Notes: generated by a model not told the origin, from the sequence alone. 64,000 bases of DNA from Pseudomonas indica NBRC 103045 (GCF_002091635.1 NZ_BDAC01000012.1:62001-126000); one strand, 5' to 3'. Counted from the stretch's first letter, positions 21,603 to 32,571 are shown. Numbers and translations: made by a program.

Positions 21603-22399
21603 TGCGCAAGACATCCGTGCTCGAACGCATCCGCCTGCTTGGCAAGGCGGGTCTCGATGTGGTCGAGGCAATGGGCCGTTCGACCCTGTTCCTGTTGCAT
21701 GTGCTGTTCGGCCGGGATGGCGCGGGCAATGGCTTCCAGTTGCTGGTGAAGCAGCTGTATGCGGTAGGCGTGCTGTCCCTGGCGATCATCGTGGTGTCCG
21801 GCATTTTCATCGGCATGGTGCTGGCGCTGCAGGGCTACAACATCCTGGTCGACTACGGTTCCGAGCAGGCCGTCGGACAGATGGTGGCGCTCACGTTGCT
21901 GCGTGAGCTGGGACCGGTCGTGACCGGCCTGCTGTTCGCCGGGCGCGCCGGCTCCGCGCTGACCGCCGAGATCGGCAACATGAAATCCACCGAGCAGCTT
22001 TCCAGTCTGGAGATGATCGGCGTCGATCCGCTCAAGTACGTGATCGCGCCGCGCCTGTGGGCCGGTTTCATTTCCATGCCGCTGCTGGCGATGATCTTCA
22101 GCGTGGTCGGCATCTGGGGGGGGGCCATGGTCGCGGTGGACTGGCTCGGCGTCTATGAGGGCTCGTTCTGGGCCAACATGCAGAACAGTGTCGATTTTTC
22201 CGAAGACGTGCTCAACGGCGTGATCAAAAGCATCGTCTTCGCCTTCGTCGTGACCTGGATCGCCGTGTTCCAGGGTTACGACTGCGAACCGACCTCGGAA
22301 GGGATCGGTCGCGCAACGACTCGAACCGTGGTCTACGCCTCGCTGGCCGTGCTGGGCCTGGACTTCATTCTGACCGCCTTGATGTTTGGAGACTTCTGA
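21602..22399 (+). CDS. mlaE: Phospholipid ABC transporter permease MlaE
   Basis: A 265-residue inner-membrane permease of the MlaE family. Hydrophobic segments include [20 protein letters not shown] near 60-80 and a conserved [24 protein letters not shown] block near 100-122. [17 protein letters not shown] is a family signature. Start and stop both overlap the neighbours by one base, giving tight translational coupling across mlaF-mlaE-mlaD. Confidence 0.96.
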   Translation: MRKTSVLERIRLLGKAGLDVVEAMGRSTLFLLHVLFGRDGAGNGFQLLVKQLYAVGVLSLAIIVVSGIFIGMVLALQGYNILVDYGSEQAVGQMVALTLLRELGPVVTGLLFAGRAGSALTAEIGNMKSTEQLSSLEMIGVDPLKYVIAPRLWAGFISMPLLAMIFSVVGIWGGAMVAVDWLGVYEGSFWANMQNSVDFSEDVLNGVIKSIVFAFVVTWIAVFQGYDCEPTSEGIGRATTRTVVYASLAVLGLDFILTALMFGDF

Positions 22400-22869
22400 T
22401 GCAAATCCGCACCCTGGAAATCGGTGTCGGCCTGTTCCTCCTGGCTGGGTTGCTGGCCTTGCTGTTGCTGGCGCTGCGGGTCAGTGGCCTGTCGGTGGGC
22501 AATAACGGCGACACCTACAAGCTCTATGCATATTTCGACAACATCGCCGGTCTAACCGTCAGGGCCAAGGTCACCATGGCCGGCGTCACCATCGGCAAGG
22601 TGACGGCGATCGACCTGGATCGCGACAGCTTCACCGGTCGCGTGACCATGGAAATCGAGGAGCGTGTCGACAATCTGCCGGTGGACTCCACCGCGTCGAT
22701 TCTCACCGCCGGCCTGCTCGGCGAGAAATACGTCGGCATCAGCGTAGGTGGGGAGGACGAATTGCTGAAGGATGGCGGCACCATACAGGACACCCAGTCG
22801 GCGTTGGTGCTGGAGGACCTGATCGGCAAGTTCCTGATCAACTCGGTCAATAGAGAGCAACCCAAGTGA
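22399..22869 (+). CDS. mlaD: MCE-domain phospholipid-binding protein MlaD
   Basis: A 156-residue protein with one N-terminal membrane helix (about 7-27, GVGLFLLAGLLALLLLAL) and one MCE domain at about 38-118 (YFDNIAGLTVRAKVTMAGVTIGKV). It forms the hexameric lipid channel above MlaE. Length and single MCE repeat match MlaD and exclude the multi-MCE YebT and PqiB types. Confidence 0.96.
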   Translation: MQIRTLEIGVGLFLLAGLLALLLLALRVSGLSVGNNGDTYKLYAYFDNIAGLTVRAKVTMAGVTIGKVTAIDLDRDSFTGRVTMEIEERVDNLPVDSTASILTAGLLGEKYVGISVGGEDELLKDGGTIQDTQSALVLEDLIGKFLINSVNREQPK

Positions 22870-22880
22870 GGACGTCTTTC

Positions 22881-23528
22881 ATGATCTCTGTTTTGCGTCG
22901 CGGCCTGCTGGTGATGCTGGCCGTTCTTCCTCTTTTCGCCGTGGCTGCGCCGAGTGCGCACCAGATCGTGCAGCAAACGACCGACGAGTTGCTCAGCGAC
23001 CTGAAAGCGAACAAGGATACCTATCGCAGCAATCCCAGTGCGTTCTACGACGCACTGAACCGCATTCTTGGTCCGGTGGTGGATGCCGATGGCATTTCCC
23101 GCAGCATCATGACCGTCAAATACTCGCGGAAAGCCTCGCCGGAGCAGATGAAGCGCTTCCAGGAAAACTTCAAGCGCAGCCTGATGCAGTTCTACGGCAA
23201 TGCGCTGCTGGAGTACGACAACCAGGACATCCGCGTCCTGCCGGCCAAGCAGGAAGGTGCCGACCGCACCAGCGTCGGTATGGAAGTGCGCGACAGCAAG
23301 GGGACTGTCTACCCGGTTTCCTACACACTGGTGAAGATCGACGATCAATGGATGCTGCGTAACGTGATCATCAACGGCATCAACATCGGCAAGCTGTTCC
23401 GCGATCAGTTCGCCGATGCCATGCAGCGCAACGGCAACGACCTCGACAAGACCATCGACGGCTGGGCCGATGTGGTGGCCAAGGCCAAGAATACCGAGGA
23501 AGGCCAGAAGGCCGCCGGTCATGAGTGA
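22881..23528 (+). CDS. mlaC: Periplasmic phospholipid shuttle MlaC
   Basis: A 215-residue periplasmic carrier moving phospholipid between MlaA in the outer membrane and MlaFEDB. A signal peptide is clear (ISVLRRGLLVMLAVLPLFAVAA, cleavage after about residue 22). The body has the Tol-Tol/Ttg2 pattern (LGPVVDADGISRSIM, KRFQENFKRSLMQFYGNALLEY). GTG at 22866 overlaps the mlaD stop and is an in-frame alternative, but ATG 22881 has GAGG at 9-nt spacing and a normal signal peptide. Confidence 0.94.
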   Translation: MISVLRRGLLVMLAVLPLFAVAAPSAHQIVQQTTDELLSDLKANKDTYRSNPSAFYDALNRILGPVVDADGISRSIMTVKYSRKASPEQMKRFQENFKRSLMQFYGNALLEYDNQDIRVLPAKQEGADRTSVGMEVRDSKGTVYPVSYTLVKIDDQWMLRNVIINGINIGKLFRDQFADAMQRNGNDLDKTIDGWADVVAKAKNTEEGQKAAGHE

Positions 23529-23829
23529 GGCGAGCGTCAGCCTGGGGGCAAACGGCGAGCTGAGGCTGGCCGGCGTTCTCGACTACAGCACGGGGCCTGC
23601 GCTCCGTGCCGAAGGGCAGGCGCTGGTCCGTCGCAGCGAGTCTTCCGAAGTCGTGTTGGACTGCTCCGCCGTGGAGAAGTCCAGCAGCGTAGGGCTGGCC
23701 CTGCTGCTGGCATTCATGCGCGATGCCAAGGCGGCAGGCAAGAACGCCAGGCTGCGTGGTCTGCCCGCGGACATGCGGCAGATTGCCCAGGTGTCCGAGT
23801 TGCTCGAGCTCTTGCCGCAGGAAGCGTGA
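23521..23829 (+). CDS. mlaB: STAS-domain protein MlaB
   Basis: A 102-residue cytoplasmic STAS protein that binds MlaF and is needed for assembly and activity of the transporter. The pattern LDCSAVEKSSSVGLALLLAFMRDAK, with the Ser/Thr patch of STAS domains, is visible at about 47-71. It overlaps the mlaC stop by 8 nt. A longer in-frame reading from 23416 lies inside mlaC and is not supported. Confidence 0.93.
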   Translation: MSEASVSLGANGELRLAGVLDYSTGPALRAEGQALVRRSESSEVVLDCSAVEKSSSVGLALLLAFMRDAKAAGKNARLRGLPADMRQIAQVSELLELLPQEA

Positions 23830-23848
23830 GCGACTCGAGTCGAAGAGG

Positions 23849-23902
23849 AAGCCCTCCGTCCGGGGCCCGCGTTGCGGGGTTCGCAGGCGGGGGGCTTTTT
23901 TG
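23849..23902 (+). terminator. Intrinsic terminator after mlaB
   Basis: AAGCCCTCCG early in the gap pairs with the GGGGGGCTT segment before TTTTTT at 23896-23901. An inner stem of CCCGCGTTGCGGG type strengthens it. It ends the mla operon. A -10-like TATGAT follows at 23903-23908, so ibaG-murA may have its own promoter overlapping the terminator tail. Confidence 0.7.
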
Positions 23903-23907
23903 TATGA

Positions 23908-25473
<1,566 letters not shown>

Positions 25474-25479
25474 GAGTAG

Positions 25480-25537
25480 TCGGGCAGGCTTTTCGCCTTG
25501 CCCGATGTTCGGATTTCCGGAGCCGCCTGGCGGCTCC
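25480..25537 (+). promoter_or_regulatory. Two hairpins in the murA-hisG leader
   Basis: TCGGGCAGGC pairs with GCCTTGCCCGA (25480-25505, one bulged base, T-rich loop), and GGAGCCG pairs with CGGCTCC (25519-25537). The first could act as a weak terminator of murA, although only a short T-run lies inside the loop and none after. No His-rich leader peptide was found, so a classical his attenuator is not supported. Confidence 0.4.
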
Positions 25538-25586
25538 TGTTGGGCCTGGAGCCGCTATCCGGGCCCGTTTCGAAGGACGCAGTTCA

Positions 25587-26219
25587 ATGTTGACCATCGC
25601 GCTGTCCAAGGGCCGCATTCTCGACGATACCCTGCCGCTGCTGGCCGCAGCCGGTATCGAGCCGACCGAGAATCCGGAAAAGAGCCGCAAGCTGATCATC
25701 CCCACCACCCAGGAGGATGTGCAGCTGTTGATCGTTCGCGCCACCGACGTGCCGACCTATGTCGAGCATGGCGCCGCCGATCTCGGTGTGGCCGGCAAGG
25801 ACGTGCTGATGGAATACGGCAGCCAGGGGCTCTATGAGCCGCTGGACCTGAAGATCGCCAATTGCAAGTTGATGACCGCCGGCAAGGTAGGCGCGCCGGA
25901 ACCGAAAGGGCGCCTGCGGGTGGCCACCAAGTTCGTCAACGTCGCCAAGCGTTATTACGCCGAGCAGGGCCGCCAGGTCGAGGTGATCAAGCTGTACGGC
26001 TCCATGGAACTGGCTCCGCTGGTCGGCCTCGCCGACAAGATCATCGACGTCGTGGATACCGGCAATACGCTGCGTGCCAATGGTCTCGAACCGCAGGAGC
26101 TGATTGCCACCATCAGCTCGCGACTGATCGTCAACAAGGCATCGATGAAGATGCAGCACGGGCGCATCCAGGCGCTGATCGATACCCTGCGCGAGGCCGT
26201 GGAGCGACACCGGGCCTGA
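25587..26219 (+). CDS. hisG: ATP phosphoribosyltransferase HisG (short form)
   Basis: A 210-residue short-form HisG, first enzyme of histidine synthesis. It lacks the C-terminal ACT-like regulatory domain and in such organisms works with HisZ as a hetero-octamer. [19 protein letters not shown] and the PRPP loop [14 protein letters not shown] are present. ATG 25587 has a GAAGGA-type ribosome site. hisZ is not in the window. Confidence 0.96.
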   Translation: MLTIALSKGRILDDTLPLLAAAGIEPTENPEKSRKLIIPTTQEDVQLLIVRATDVPTYVEHGAADLGVAGKDVLMEYGSQGLYEPLDLKIANCKLMTAGKVGAPEPKGRLRVATKFVNVAKRYYAEQGRQVEVIKLYGSMELAPLVGLADKIIDVVDTGNTLRANGLEPQELIATISSRLIVNKASMKMQHGRIQALIDTLREAVERHRA

Positions 26220-26393
26220 CCTCGCCGCGACACCAGTCGCGCGGCCGCCCTGGATGTGGCGGTCATGCCGAAAAACGCAGGAAGCATCTTCGGCCCGCCT
26301 ATCCGTGTCATAGCCAAATTTTCTCGGGTGCCCGCACGGTGGGCTTGGTAGTCTAGCGGCGCCCGAGATATGCCATCACTGTGAGGCCACGCT
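26220..26393 (+). other. hisG-hisD intergenic region
   Basis: A 174-nt gap with no convincing coding frame. It holds several GC-rich inverted segments (for example GTCGCGCGGCC and CGGGTGCCCGCACGG). The hisD ribosome site is GAGG at about 26382. A separate hisD promoter is possible, but no strong -35/-10 pair was recognised. Confidence 0.35.
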
Positions 26394-27704
26394 ATGACCG
26401 CTCCAATCACCATCCGCCGTCTCAACGCTGCCGATCCGGAGTTTGCGCGTCATCTGGATCATCTGTTGTCCTGGGAGAGCGTGTCGGACGAAGCGGTCAA
26501 CCAGCGCGTGCTGGATATCATCCAGGCGGTGCGCGAGCGCGGCGACGCGGCCCTGGTCGAGTTCACCCAGCGGTTCGACGGACTCCAAGTCGCCTCCATG
26601 GCCGATCTGATCCTGCCGCGCGAACGCCTGGAACTGGCGTTGACCCGGATCACCCCGGCGCAGCGCGAGGCACTGGAGAGCGCCGCCGCGCGGGTGCGCA
26701 GCTACCATGAGAAGCAGAAGCAGGACTCCTGGACCTACACCGAGGCCGACGGTACCGTCCTCGGCCAGCAGGTCACCCCGCTGGACCGTGCCGGCCTCTA
26801 CGTGCCGGGCGGCAAGGCCTCCTATCCCTCGTCGGTGCTGATGAACGCCATTCCGGCCAAGGTCGCCGGTGTCGCCGAGGTCGTCATGGTGGTGCCGACG
26901 CCACGTGGCGAAGTGAACGAGCTGGTGCTGGCTGCCGCCGCCATCGCCGGGGTCGACCGGGTCTTCACCATCGGTGGCGCCCAGGCCGTGGCTGCGCTGG
27001 CCTATGGCACCGAGAGCGTGCCCCAGGTGGACAAGATCGTCGGTCCGGGCAACATCTATGTGGCTACCGCCAAACGTCACGTGTTCGGCCAGGTTGGCAT
27101 CGACATGATCGCCGGGCCTTCGGAAATCCTCGTCGTGTGCGACGGGCAGACCGATCCGGACTGGATCGCCATGGACCTGTTCTCCCAGGCCGAGCACGAC
27201 GAGGATGCCCAGGCGATCCTGGTCAGCCCGGATGCGGAATTCCTCGACCGGGTCGCCGAGAGCATCGGCAAGCTATTGCCGACCATGGAGCGCGCCGAGA
27301 TCATCCGCACGTCCCTCGAAGGCCGCGGTGCCTTGATCCAGGTGGCCGACATGGCCCAGGCGATCCAGGTAGCCAACCGCATCGCGCCTGAACACCTTGA
27401 GCTATCCGTAGCCGACCCGCAGCAGTGGCTGCCGCAGATCCGCCATGCCGGTGCGATCTTCATGGGGCGCTACACCGCCGAAGCGCTGGGCGATTACTGC
27501 GCCGGACCGAACCACGTGCTGCCGACGTCGGGGACCGCCCGCTTCTCGTCGCCGTTGGGGGTTTACGACTTCCAGAAGCGCTCGTCGATCATCTTCTGCT
27601 CGGCCGATGGGGCTTCCGCATTGGGTAAGACCGCGTCGGTGCTGGCCCGTGGCGAGTCGCTGACGGCTCACGCGCGTAGCGCCGAGTACCGCATCAAGAA
27701 CTAG
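26394..27704 (+). CDS. hisD: Histidinol dehydrogenase HisD
   Basis: A 436-residue zinc enzyme performing the last two oxidations, histidinol to histidine. Blocks [59 protein letters not shown] and GPNHVLPT are all present. Zinc-ligand residues (Gln and His in [11 protein letters not shown], Asp and His near the C-terminus) are conserved. It is followed 2-3 nt after its stop by tandem repeat arms. Confidence 0.97.
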   Translation: MTAPITIRRLNAADPEFARHLDHLLSWESVSDEAVNQRVLDIIQAVRERGDAALVEFTQRFDGLQVASMADLILPRERLELALTRITPAQREALESAAARVRSYHEKQKQDSWTYTEADGTVLGQQVTPLDRAGLYVPGGKASYPSSVLMNAIPAKVAGVAEVVMVVPTPRGEVNELVLAAAAIAGVDRVFTIGGAQAVAALAYGTESVPQVDKIVGPGNIYVATAKRHVFGQVGIDMIAGPSEILVVCDGQTDPDWIAMDLFSQAEHDEDAQAILVSPDAEFLDRVAESIGKLLPTMERAEIIRTSLEGRGALIQVADMAQAIQVANRIAPEHLELSVADPQQWLPQIRHAGAIFMGRYTAEALGDYCAGPNHVLPTSGTARFSSPLGVYDFQKRSSIIFCSADGASALGKTASVLARGESLTAHARSAEYRIKN

Positions 27705-27706
27705 CA

Positions 27707-27733
27707 GCAAGCTTCAAGCGGCAAGCTTCAAGC
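27707..27733 (+). repeat. Tandem GCAAGCTTCAAGC arms 3' of hisD (CAAGCTGCAAG family, copy 3)
   Basis: The 13-mer GCAAGCTTCAAGC occurs at 27707-27719 and again at 27721-27733 with one base between. It begins almost at the hisD stop codon. The core CAAGCTTCAAG equals the second half of the long arm at 13371-13388. No inverted partner lies before hisC, so this looks like a one-armed or decayed unit. CAAGCTTCAAG contains the palindrome AAGCTT. Confidence 0.8.
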
Positions 27734-27794
27734 CGGTGGGAGCGCCTAGTGATACCCATCAGTCCATGCAACGTATTCGAGGAGAGAAGGGCAG

Positions 27795-28850
27795 ATGAGC
27801 AAATTCTGGAGCCCTTTCGTCAAGGACCTGGTGCCCTATGTGCCGGGTGAACAGCCGAAGCTGGCCAAGCTGGTCAAGCTCAATACCAACGAGAACCCTT
27901 ACGGCCCCTCGCCCAAGGCGATCGCCGCCATGCAGGCCGAGCTGGGCGACAGCCTGCGCCTGTATCCCGATCCGAACGGCGAGCGGCTGAAGCAGGCCGT
28001 GGCTGATTATTACGGCGTCCAGACCAGCCAGGTCTTCGTCGGTAATGGGTCGGACGAGGTGCTGGCGCATGCCTTCCATGGCTTGTTCCAGCACGGCAAG
28101 CCGCTGCTGTTCCCGGACGTCACCTATAGCTTCTATCCGGTCTATTGCGGGCTATACGGTATCGACTACGAAGCCTTGCCGCTGGATGAGCAATTCCAGA
28201 TTCGAGCCGAAGACTATGCACGGCCGAATGGCGGCATCGTCTTCCCGAACCCAAACGCACCAACCGGTTGCCTGCTGCCGTTGGCAGCCATCGAACGCAT
28301 CCTGCAGGCCAATCCGGACAGCGTGGTGCTGGTGGACGAGGCCTACATCGACTTCGGTGGCGAGACGGCGATCACACTGGTGGACCGCTATCCGAATCTG
28401 CTGGTCACCCAGACACTCTCCAAGTCGCGCTCTCTGGCCGGATTGCGGGTCGGTCTGGCGGTAGGACATGCGGACTTGATCGAGGCGCTGGAGCGGATCA
28501 AGAACAGCTTCAACTCCTACCCGCTGGACCGCATGGCGATCGCCGGCGCAGCGGCGGCCTTCGAGGATCGGGACTATTTCGAGCAGACCTGCCGGCAGGT
28601 CATCGCCAGCCGCGAGGCGGTGGTGGCCGGGTTGCAGGACCTTGGGTTCGAGGTGTTGCCATCGGCGGCCAATTTCGTCTTCGCCCGTCATCCGGGGAGG
28701 GACGCCGCCCAGTTGGCGGCGGCACTGCGCGAGCAGGGGGTTATCGTGCGCCACTTCAAGCAGGCGCGGATCGCCCAGTTCCTGCGCATTACCATCGGTG
28801 CGCCGGAGCAGAACCAGGCATTGCTCGATGCGTTGAAAGGTCTGGTCTGA
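27795..28850 (+). CDS. hisC: Histidinol-phosphate aminotransferase HisC
   Basis: A 351-residue PLP aminotransferase (fold type I) converting imidazole-acetol phosphate to histidinol phosphate. The PLP lysine is K210 in [28 protein letters not shown] near 34-47 and VDEAYIDFG near 178-186 are family motifs. P. aeruginosa has two hisC genes; this one is in the hisC1 position after hisD. GAGGAGAGAAGG upstream is a strong ribosome site. Confidence 0.96.
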   Translation: MSKFWSPFVKDLVPYVPGEQPKLAKLVKLNTNENPYGPSPKAIAAMQAELGDSLRLYPDPNGERLKQAVADYYGVQTSQVFVGNGSDEVLAHAFHGLFQHGKPLLFPDVTYSFYPVYCGLYGIDYEALPLDEQFQIRAEDYARPNGGIVFPNPNAPTGCLLPLAAIERILQANPDSVVLVDEAYIDFGGETAITLVDRYPNLLVTQTLSKSRSLAGLRVGLAVGHADLIEALERIKNSFNSYPLDRMAIAGAAAAFEDRDYFEQTCRQVIASREAVVAGLQDLGFEVLPSAANFVFARHPGRDAAQLAAALREQGVIVRHFKQARIAQFLRITIGAPEQNQALLDALKGLV

Positions 28851-28862
28851 GAGCCTGAGAAG

Positions 28863-28890
28863 TCCCCACCAGGGCGCGCCCCGGTGGGGA
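28863..28890. terminator. Hairpin between convergent hisC and the VirK-family gene
   Basis: TCCCCACC (28863-28870) pairs with GGTGGGGA (28883-28890), with extra pairing across the GC-rich loop. It lies 13 nt after the hisC stop and just after the end of the opposing gene. There is no T-run on either strand, so termination efficiency is uncertain. Confidence 0.55.
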
Positions 28891-28894
28891 AGCA

Positions 28895-29326
28895 TCATTT
28901 CGCCGCGATGAAGCCCACACCGTTACCGATGGCGCATTCGAACGAAACCTGGTTGACCAGGCTGTAGTCGGGCAGGTTGAAAATGGTGGACGTGAAGGTG
29001 ATGGAGCCATCCTGGCGCACGCGATAGCGCAGGATCTGGTTGATCGGCTTGCCCTGGCTGGACACGGTGACGTGGGTATCGGCGAACGACAGAGTCGAAT
29101 CGACGACCCGGTAGGACTCGATGCTGGTCAGGCCACCCACTGTTTGCGAAGCCGCCTGCCCTTCGTTGCTGGGTGTGCAGCGTCTGAGATCGATGGTCAC
29201 GGCGACACGCTTACCCTTGTCGAGGGCGTCGATGATCGAGGCTTGATCGTTCAAGGCGCGGGGTTGCGCATGGGCCACCGTGGCGAAAGCCAGGGTGACG
29301 GCGGAGAGAAGGATCGTCGCTTTCAT
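28895..29326 (-). CDS. VirK-family secreted protein
   Basis: A 143-residue exported protein. The signal peptide is MKATILLSAVTLAFATVAHA. The mature part (NDQASIIDALDKGKRVAVTIDLRRCTPS, then SIESYRVVDSTLSFADTHVTV and ECAIGNGVGFIA) fits the VirK family first named in Agrobacterium and found in several plant-associated or free-living proteobacteria. Two Cys (in LRRCTP and SFECAI) could form a disulphide. Its biochemical role is unknown. P. aeruginosa PAO1 has hisC1 next to algW, so this gene appears to be an extra here. Confidence 0.78.
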   Translation of the reverse strand: MKATILLSAVTLAFATVAHAQPRALNDQASIIDALDKGKRVAVTIDLRRCTPSNEGQAASQTVGGLTSIESYRVVDSTLSFADTHVTVSSQGKPINQILRYRVRQDGSITFTSTIFNLPDYSLVNQVSFECAIGNGVGFIAAK

Positions 29327-29481
29327 TGTGGAATCTCCCTATACGGATGGTCGAGCCGGCGCTCCTCGTGAGAGCGGGGCGACGGACACCGTACAGGGAC
29401 GATCGCAAGTTTCGATGTGAGGTTGCCCGAGTTCCCTGTGTGAAATGGTTGGGTATTTCGCGGCAGGGATTCAGGGTGATA

Positions 29482-30633
29482 TCACTCGGGCGTGCTGCTG
29501 ACGGGAGGCCGCACGCCCACTTCCGCCTGAAGTTTCAGCTCTTTGCCGTTGCGCATCACGTCGATGTCGATGACTTCGCCGGGACGTGTCCTGGCTACCT
29601 GGTTCATCGATGAACGGCCGTCATTGGCGGGTTCGCCGTCGATGCTGAGAATCAGGTCGCCCGGTTGCAGGCCGGCGCGCTCCGCCGGACCATCGCGGTA
29701 GATGCCGGCGACGACGATGCCCGGGCGCCCTTCCATGTCGAAGGATTCGGCCAGCTCCGGCGTTAGCGGCTGCACCTCGATCCCCAGCCAGCCACGGATG
29801 ACCTGGCCGTGTTCGATGATCGCCTGCATCACTTCCATCGCCAGTTTGGCGGGGATGGCGAAGCCGATGCCCTGCGAACCGCCGGACTTGGAGAAGATCG
29901 CCGTGTTGATGCCGATGAGGTTGCCGCGGGCATCCACCAGGGCACCACCGGAATTGCCGGGGTTGATCGCCGCGTCGGTCTGGATGAAGTCTTCGTAGGT
30001 GTTCAGCCCGAGCTGGTTGCGTCCGGTGGCGCTGATGATGCCCATGGTCACGGTCTGGCCCACGCCGAAGGGGTTGCCGATGGCCAGGGCGACATCGCCG
30101 ATGCTGATGTTGTCGGAGCTGCCGAGGGTGATGGCGGGAAGATTCTCGAGGTCGATCTTGAGGACCGCCAGGTCGGTTTCCGGGTCGCTGCCGATCACGC
30201 GCGCCAGGGTCTCACGGCCATCCTTCAGTGCCACCACGATCTGGTCGGCGTCGGCGGTGACGTGGTTGTTGGTCAGCAGATAGCCCTCCGGGCTCATGAT
30301 CACCGCAGAACCGAGGCTCGACTCCATGCGGCGTTGGCGCGGCAGGCTGCGTTCGCCATAGAAACGGCGGAACACCGGGTCTTCGAACAAGGGATGGCTC
30401 GGGCGGGTGACGACCTTGGCTGTGTAGAGGTTGGCCACCGCCGGTGCGGCCCGGCTGACCGCCTGGGCATAGGAAACCGGCCCTTGCTGGGGCAGCAGCG
30501 AAATCGGTGCCTGGCGTACCTGTGCTTCCTGATGCGGGAGGCCGACCCATTGCGGATAGCGCTGGATGATCAGGAGTGCCAGCAGCACGCCAACCAGCAG
30601 GGGCCAACCGAGAAAGCGCAGGGCCTTGAGCAT
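29482..30633 (-). CDS. algW: DegS-type periplasmic serine protease AlgW
   Basis: A 383-residue inner-membrane-anchored protease that cleaves anti-sigma factor MucA when its PDZ domain senses misfolded outer-membrane proteins, freeing AlgU. The N-terminal anchor is at about 7-23 (FLGWPLLVGVLLALLII). The catalytic triad is His124 (TNNHV), Asp154 (ETDLAVLKI) and Ser228 (GNSGGAL). One PDZ domain occupies about 280-370. The start was set at MLKALRFLGW as in PAO1; a longer in-frame extension is not family-like. Confidence 0.96.
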   Translation of the reverse strand: MLKALRFLGWPLLVGVLLALLIIQRYPQWVGLPHQEAQVRQAPISLLPQQGPVSYAQAVSRAAPAVANLYTAKVVTRPSHPLFEDPVFRRFYGERSLPRQRRMESSLGSAVIMSPEGYLLTNNHVTADADQIVVALKDGRETLARVIGSDPETDLAVLKIDLENLPAITLGSSDNISIGDVALAIGNPFGVGQTVTMGIISATGRNQLGLNTYEDFIQTDAAINPGNSGGALVDARGNLIGINTAIFSKSGGSQGIGFAIPAKLAMEVMQAIIEHGQVIRGWLGIEVQPLTPELAESFDMEGRPGIVVAGIYRDGPAERAGLQPGDLILSIDGEPANDGRSSMNQVARTRPGEVIDIDVMRNGKELKLQAEVGVRPPVSSTPE

Positions 30634-30723
30634 CGAGAGAAAATCCTTGGGGTTGCGGGGGCGGGAGGGTGCCCTTAAGGTGGCGGCCATTATACGAGGG
30701 CGCTGTTAAATAAAGGAGTCGCC

Positions 30724-31482
30724 ATGGCCATTGCGCTGAGCACCCTGGTGGAGGAAGCGGACCGCTATCTCACGGCGGCGCGCATCCAGGATTACTGCCC
30801 GAACGGGCTGCAGGTCGAAGGGCGGCCGCAGGTGCGCCGCATCGTCAGCGGCGTGACCGCCAGTCAGGCCCTGCTGGATGCGGCGGTCGAGGCGGATGCC
30901 GATGTGGTCCTGGTGCACCACGGTTATTTCTGGAAGAACGAGAATCCCTGCGTCGTCGGTATCAAGCAGCGGCGCCTGAAGACCCTGCTCAACCACGACA
31001 TCAGCCTGCTCGCCTATCACCTGCCGCTGGACGTCCACCCCGAGGTCGGCAACAACGTGCAGTTGGCCAGGGTGCTGGATCTGATCGTCGAGGGGCCGCT
31101 GGAGCCGGACAATCCTCGTTCGGTCGGGCTGGTCGGTGCGCTGGCGGAGCCCTTGGCGCCGCGTGATTTCGCTCGTCGGGTGCATGAGGCATTGGGGCGA
31201 GAACCCCTGCTGATCGACGGCGAAGGGCCGATCCGCCGGATCGCCTGGTGTACCGGGGCGGCACAGGGCTACATCGACCAAGCCGTCGCTGCCGGAGTGG
31301 ATGCCTATCTCACTGGCGAGGTGTCCGAGCCCACGGTTCACGCGGCGCGGGAAAACGGCATCAGCTTCATCGCCGCCGGCCATCACGCGACCGAACGCTA
31401 CGGCGTGCAGGCGTTGGGCGACTATCTGGCGCGGCGTTTTGCCATCGAACATTTGTTCGTCGATTGCCCAAACCCCGTGTAA
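30724..31482 (+). CDS. Nif3-family dinuclear metal protein (YbgI)
   Basis: A 252-residue protein of the Nif3/GTP cyclohydrolase I type 2 superfamily, forming hexameric toroids with two metals per subunit. Metal-binding motifs are VLVHHGYFW near 63-71, AYHLPLDVHPEVGNN near 98-112, and the C-terminal GHHATERYG near 220. Its cellular role is not settled. AAAGGAG precedes the ATG. It corresponds to the P. aeruginosa gene next to algW (PA4445), divergent from it. Confidence 0.93.
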   Translation: MAIALSTLVEEADRYLTAARIQDYCPNGLQVEGRPQVRRIVSGVTASQALLDAAVEADADVVLVHHGYFWKNENPCVVGIKQRRLKTLLNHDISLLAYHLPLDVHPEVGNNVQLARVLDLIVEGPLEPDNPRSVGLVGALAEPLAPRDFARRVHEALGREPLLIDGEGPIRRIAWCTGAAQGYIDQAVAAGVDAYLTGEVSEPTVHAARENGISFIAAGHHATERYGVQALGDYLARRFAIEHLFVDCPNPV

Positions 31483-31605
31483 GGACAGCTATAAATCTAG
31501 ATCATTCCGGTCTAAGCAGCGGCCTGATTAGAAGACAGCGCTGTGCTAGAGTGCGCCCTCGTCCTCGGCCCGCCGGCCGTACAACAAGCAAATCCGTGAG
31601 TAGCC
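31483..31605 (+). promoter_or_regulatory. cysD upstream region
   Basis: A 123-nt gap. A GCTAGAGT -10-like element lies at about 31545-31552, with AT-rich sequence (CTATAAATCTAGATCATTCC) at 31489-31508 that could hold a CysB operator, since cysDN is CysB-activated in enterobacteria and Pseudomonas. The operator is inferred from context, and no strict consensus could be tested. Confidence 0.35.
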
Positions 31606-32523
31606 ATGGTCGACAAACTGACGCATCTGAAACAGCTGGAGGCGGAAAGCATCCACATCATCCGTGAGGTGGCCGCCGAATTCGACAACCCGGTGATGCT
31701 GTACTCCATCGGCAAGGATTCCGCCGTCATGTTGCACCTGGCGCGCAAGGCATTCTTTCCGGGCAAGCTGCCGTTCCCCGTGCTGCACGTGGATACCCGC
31801 TGGAAGTTCCAGGACATGTACCGCTTCCGCGAGAAGATGGTCAGTGAGATGGGCCTTGACCTGATCACCCACATCAACCCCGATGGTGTGGCGCAGGACA
31901 TGAATCCCTTCACCTACGGCAGTGCCAAGCACACCGACGTGATGAAGACCGAGGGCCTCAAGCAGGCACTGGACAAATATGGCTTCGACGCTGCCTTCGG
32001 CGGTGCCCGCCGCGACGAGGAGAAGTCCCGCGCCAAGGAGCGCGTCTACTCCTTCCGCGACAGCAAGCACCGCTGGGACCCGAAGAACCAGCGTCCAGAG
32101 CTGTGGAACGTCTATAACGGCAAAGTGAAGAAGGGCGAGTCGATCCGCGTCTTTCCGCTGTCCAACTGGACCGAGCTGGACATCTGGCAATACATCTACC
32201 TGGAGCAGATCCCGATCGTACCGCTGTACTTCGCCGCAGAGCGCGAAGTGGTGGAGCTCAACGGCGCCCTGGTGATGATCGACGACGAGCGCATCCTGCA
32301 ATACCTGACCCCCGAGCAGAAGGCCAGCATCACCAAGAAGATGGTGCGTTTCCGTACCCTTGGCTGCTACCCGCTGACCGGTGCCGTGGAATCCACCGCG
32401 ACCACCTTGCCGGAAATCATTCAGGAAATGCTCCTGACCAAGACCTCCGAACGCCAGGGCCGCGTGATCGATCACGACCAGGCCGGCTCGATGGAAGAAA
32501 AGAAACGCCAGGGATACTTTTAA
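31606..32523 (+). CDS. cysD: Sulfate adenylyltransferase subunit 2 CysD
   Basis: A 305-residue PP-loop ATP sulfurylase subunit that adenylates sulfate to APS with GTP hydrolysis by CysN. The PP-motif [17 protein letters not shown] lies near 36-52. [21 protein letters not shown] and [14 protein letters not shown] are conserved. It is normally followed at once by cysN; here a 440-nt segment with repeats and a small gene intervenes. Confidence 0.97.
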   Translation: MVDKLTHLKQLEAESIHIIREVAAEFDNPVMLYSIGKDSAVMLHLARKAFFPGKLPFPVLHVDTRWKFQDMYRFREKMVSEMGLDLITHINPDGVAQDMNPFTYGSAKHTDVMKTEGLKQALDKYGFDAAFGGARRDEEKSRAKERVYSFRDSKHRWDPKNQRPELWNVYNGKVKKGESIRVFPLSNWTELDIWQYIYLEQIPIVPLYFAAEREVVELNGALVMIDDERILQYLTPEQKASITKKMVRFRTLGCYPLTGAVESTATTLPEIIQEMLLTKTSERQGRVIDHDQAGSMEEKKRQGYF

Positions 32524-32527
32524 GCGG

Positions 32528-32553
32528 CAAGCTGCGAGCGACAAGCTTCAAGC
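32528..32553 (+). repeat. Left arm of CAAGCTGCAAG-family unit, copy 4 (3' of cysD)
   Basis: The sequence reads as CAAGCTGC, a 7-nt spacer, then CAAGCTTCAAG. It starts 4-5 nt after the cysD stop. It is the divergent counterpart of the 18-nt arm at 13371-13388, with 6-7 extra bases in the middle. Its inverted partner is at 32933-32950, on the far side of the four-helix-bundle gene. Confidence 0.8.
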
Positions 32554-32571
32554 TGAATGGAGTCAGCGAGG

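Noticed and set aside
19572-21671. A single 699-codon minus-strand reading from mlaF into kdsD, as if a fusion
   Set aside because: The part upstream of 20546 is antisense to mlaF and lacks homology; KdsD has its normal start and length without it.
31483-31605. A defined CysB operator upstream of cysD
   Set aside because: CysB sites have loose consensus and none can be fixed by eye. It is kept only as a possibility in the region entry.
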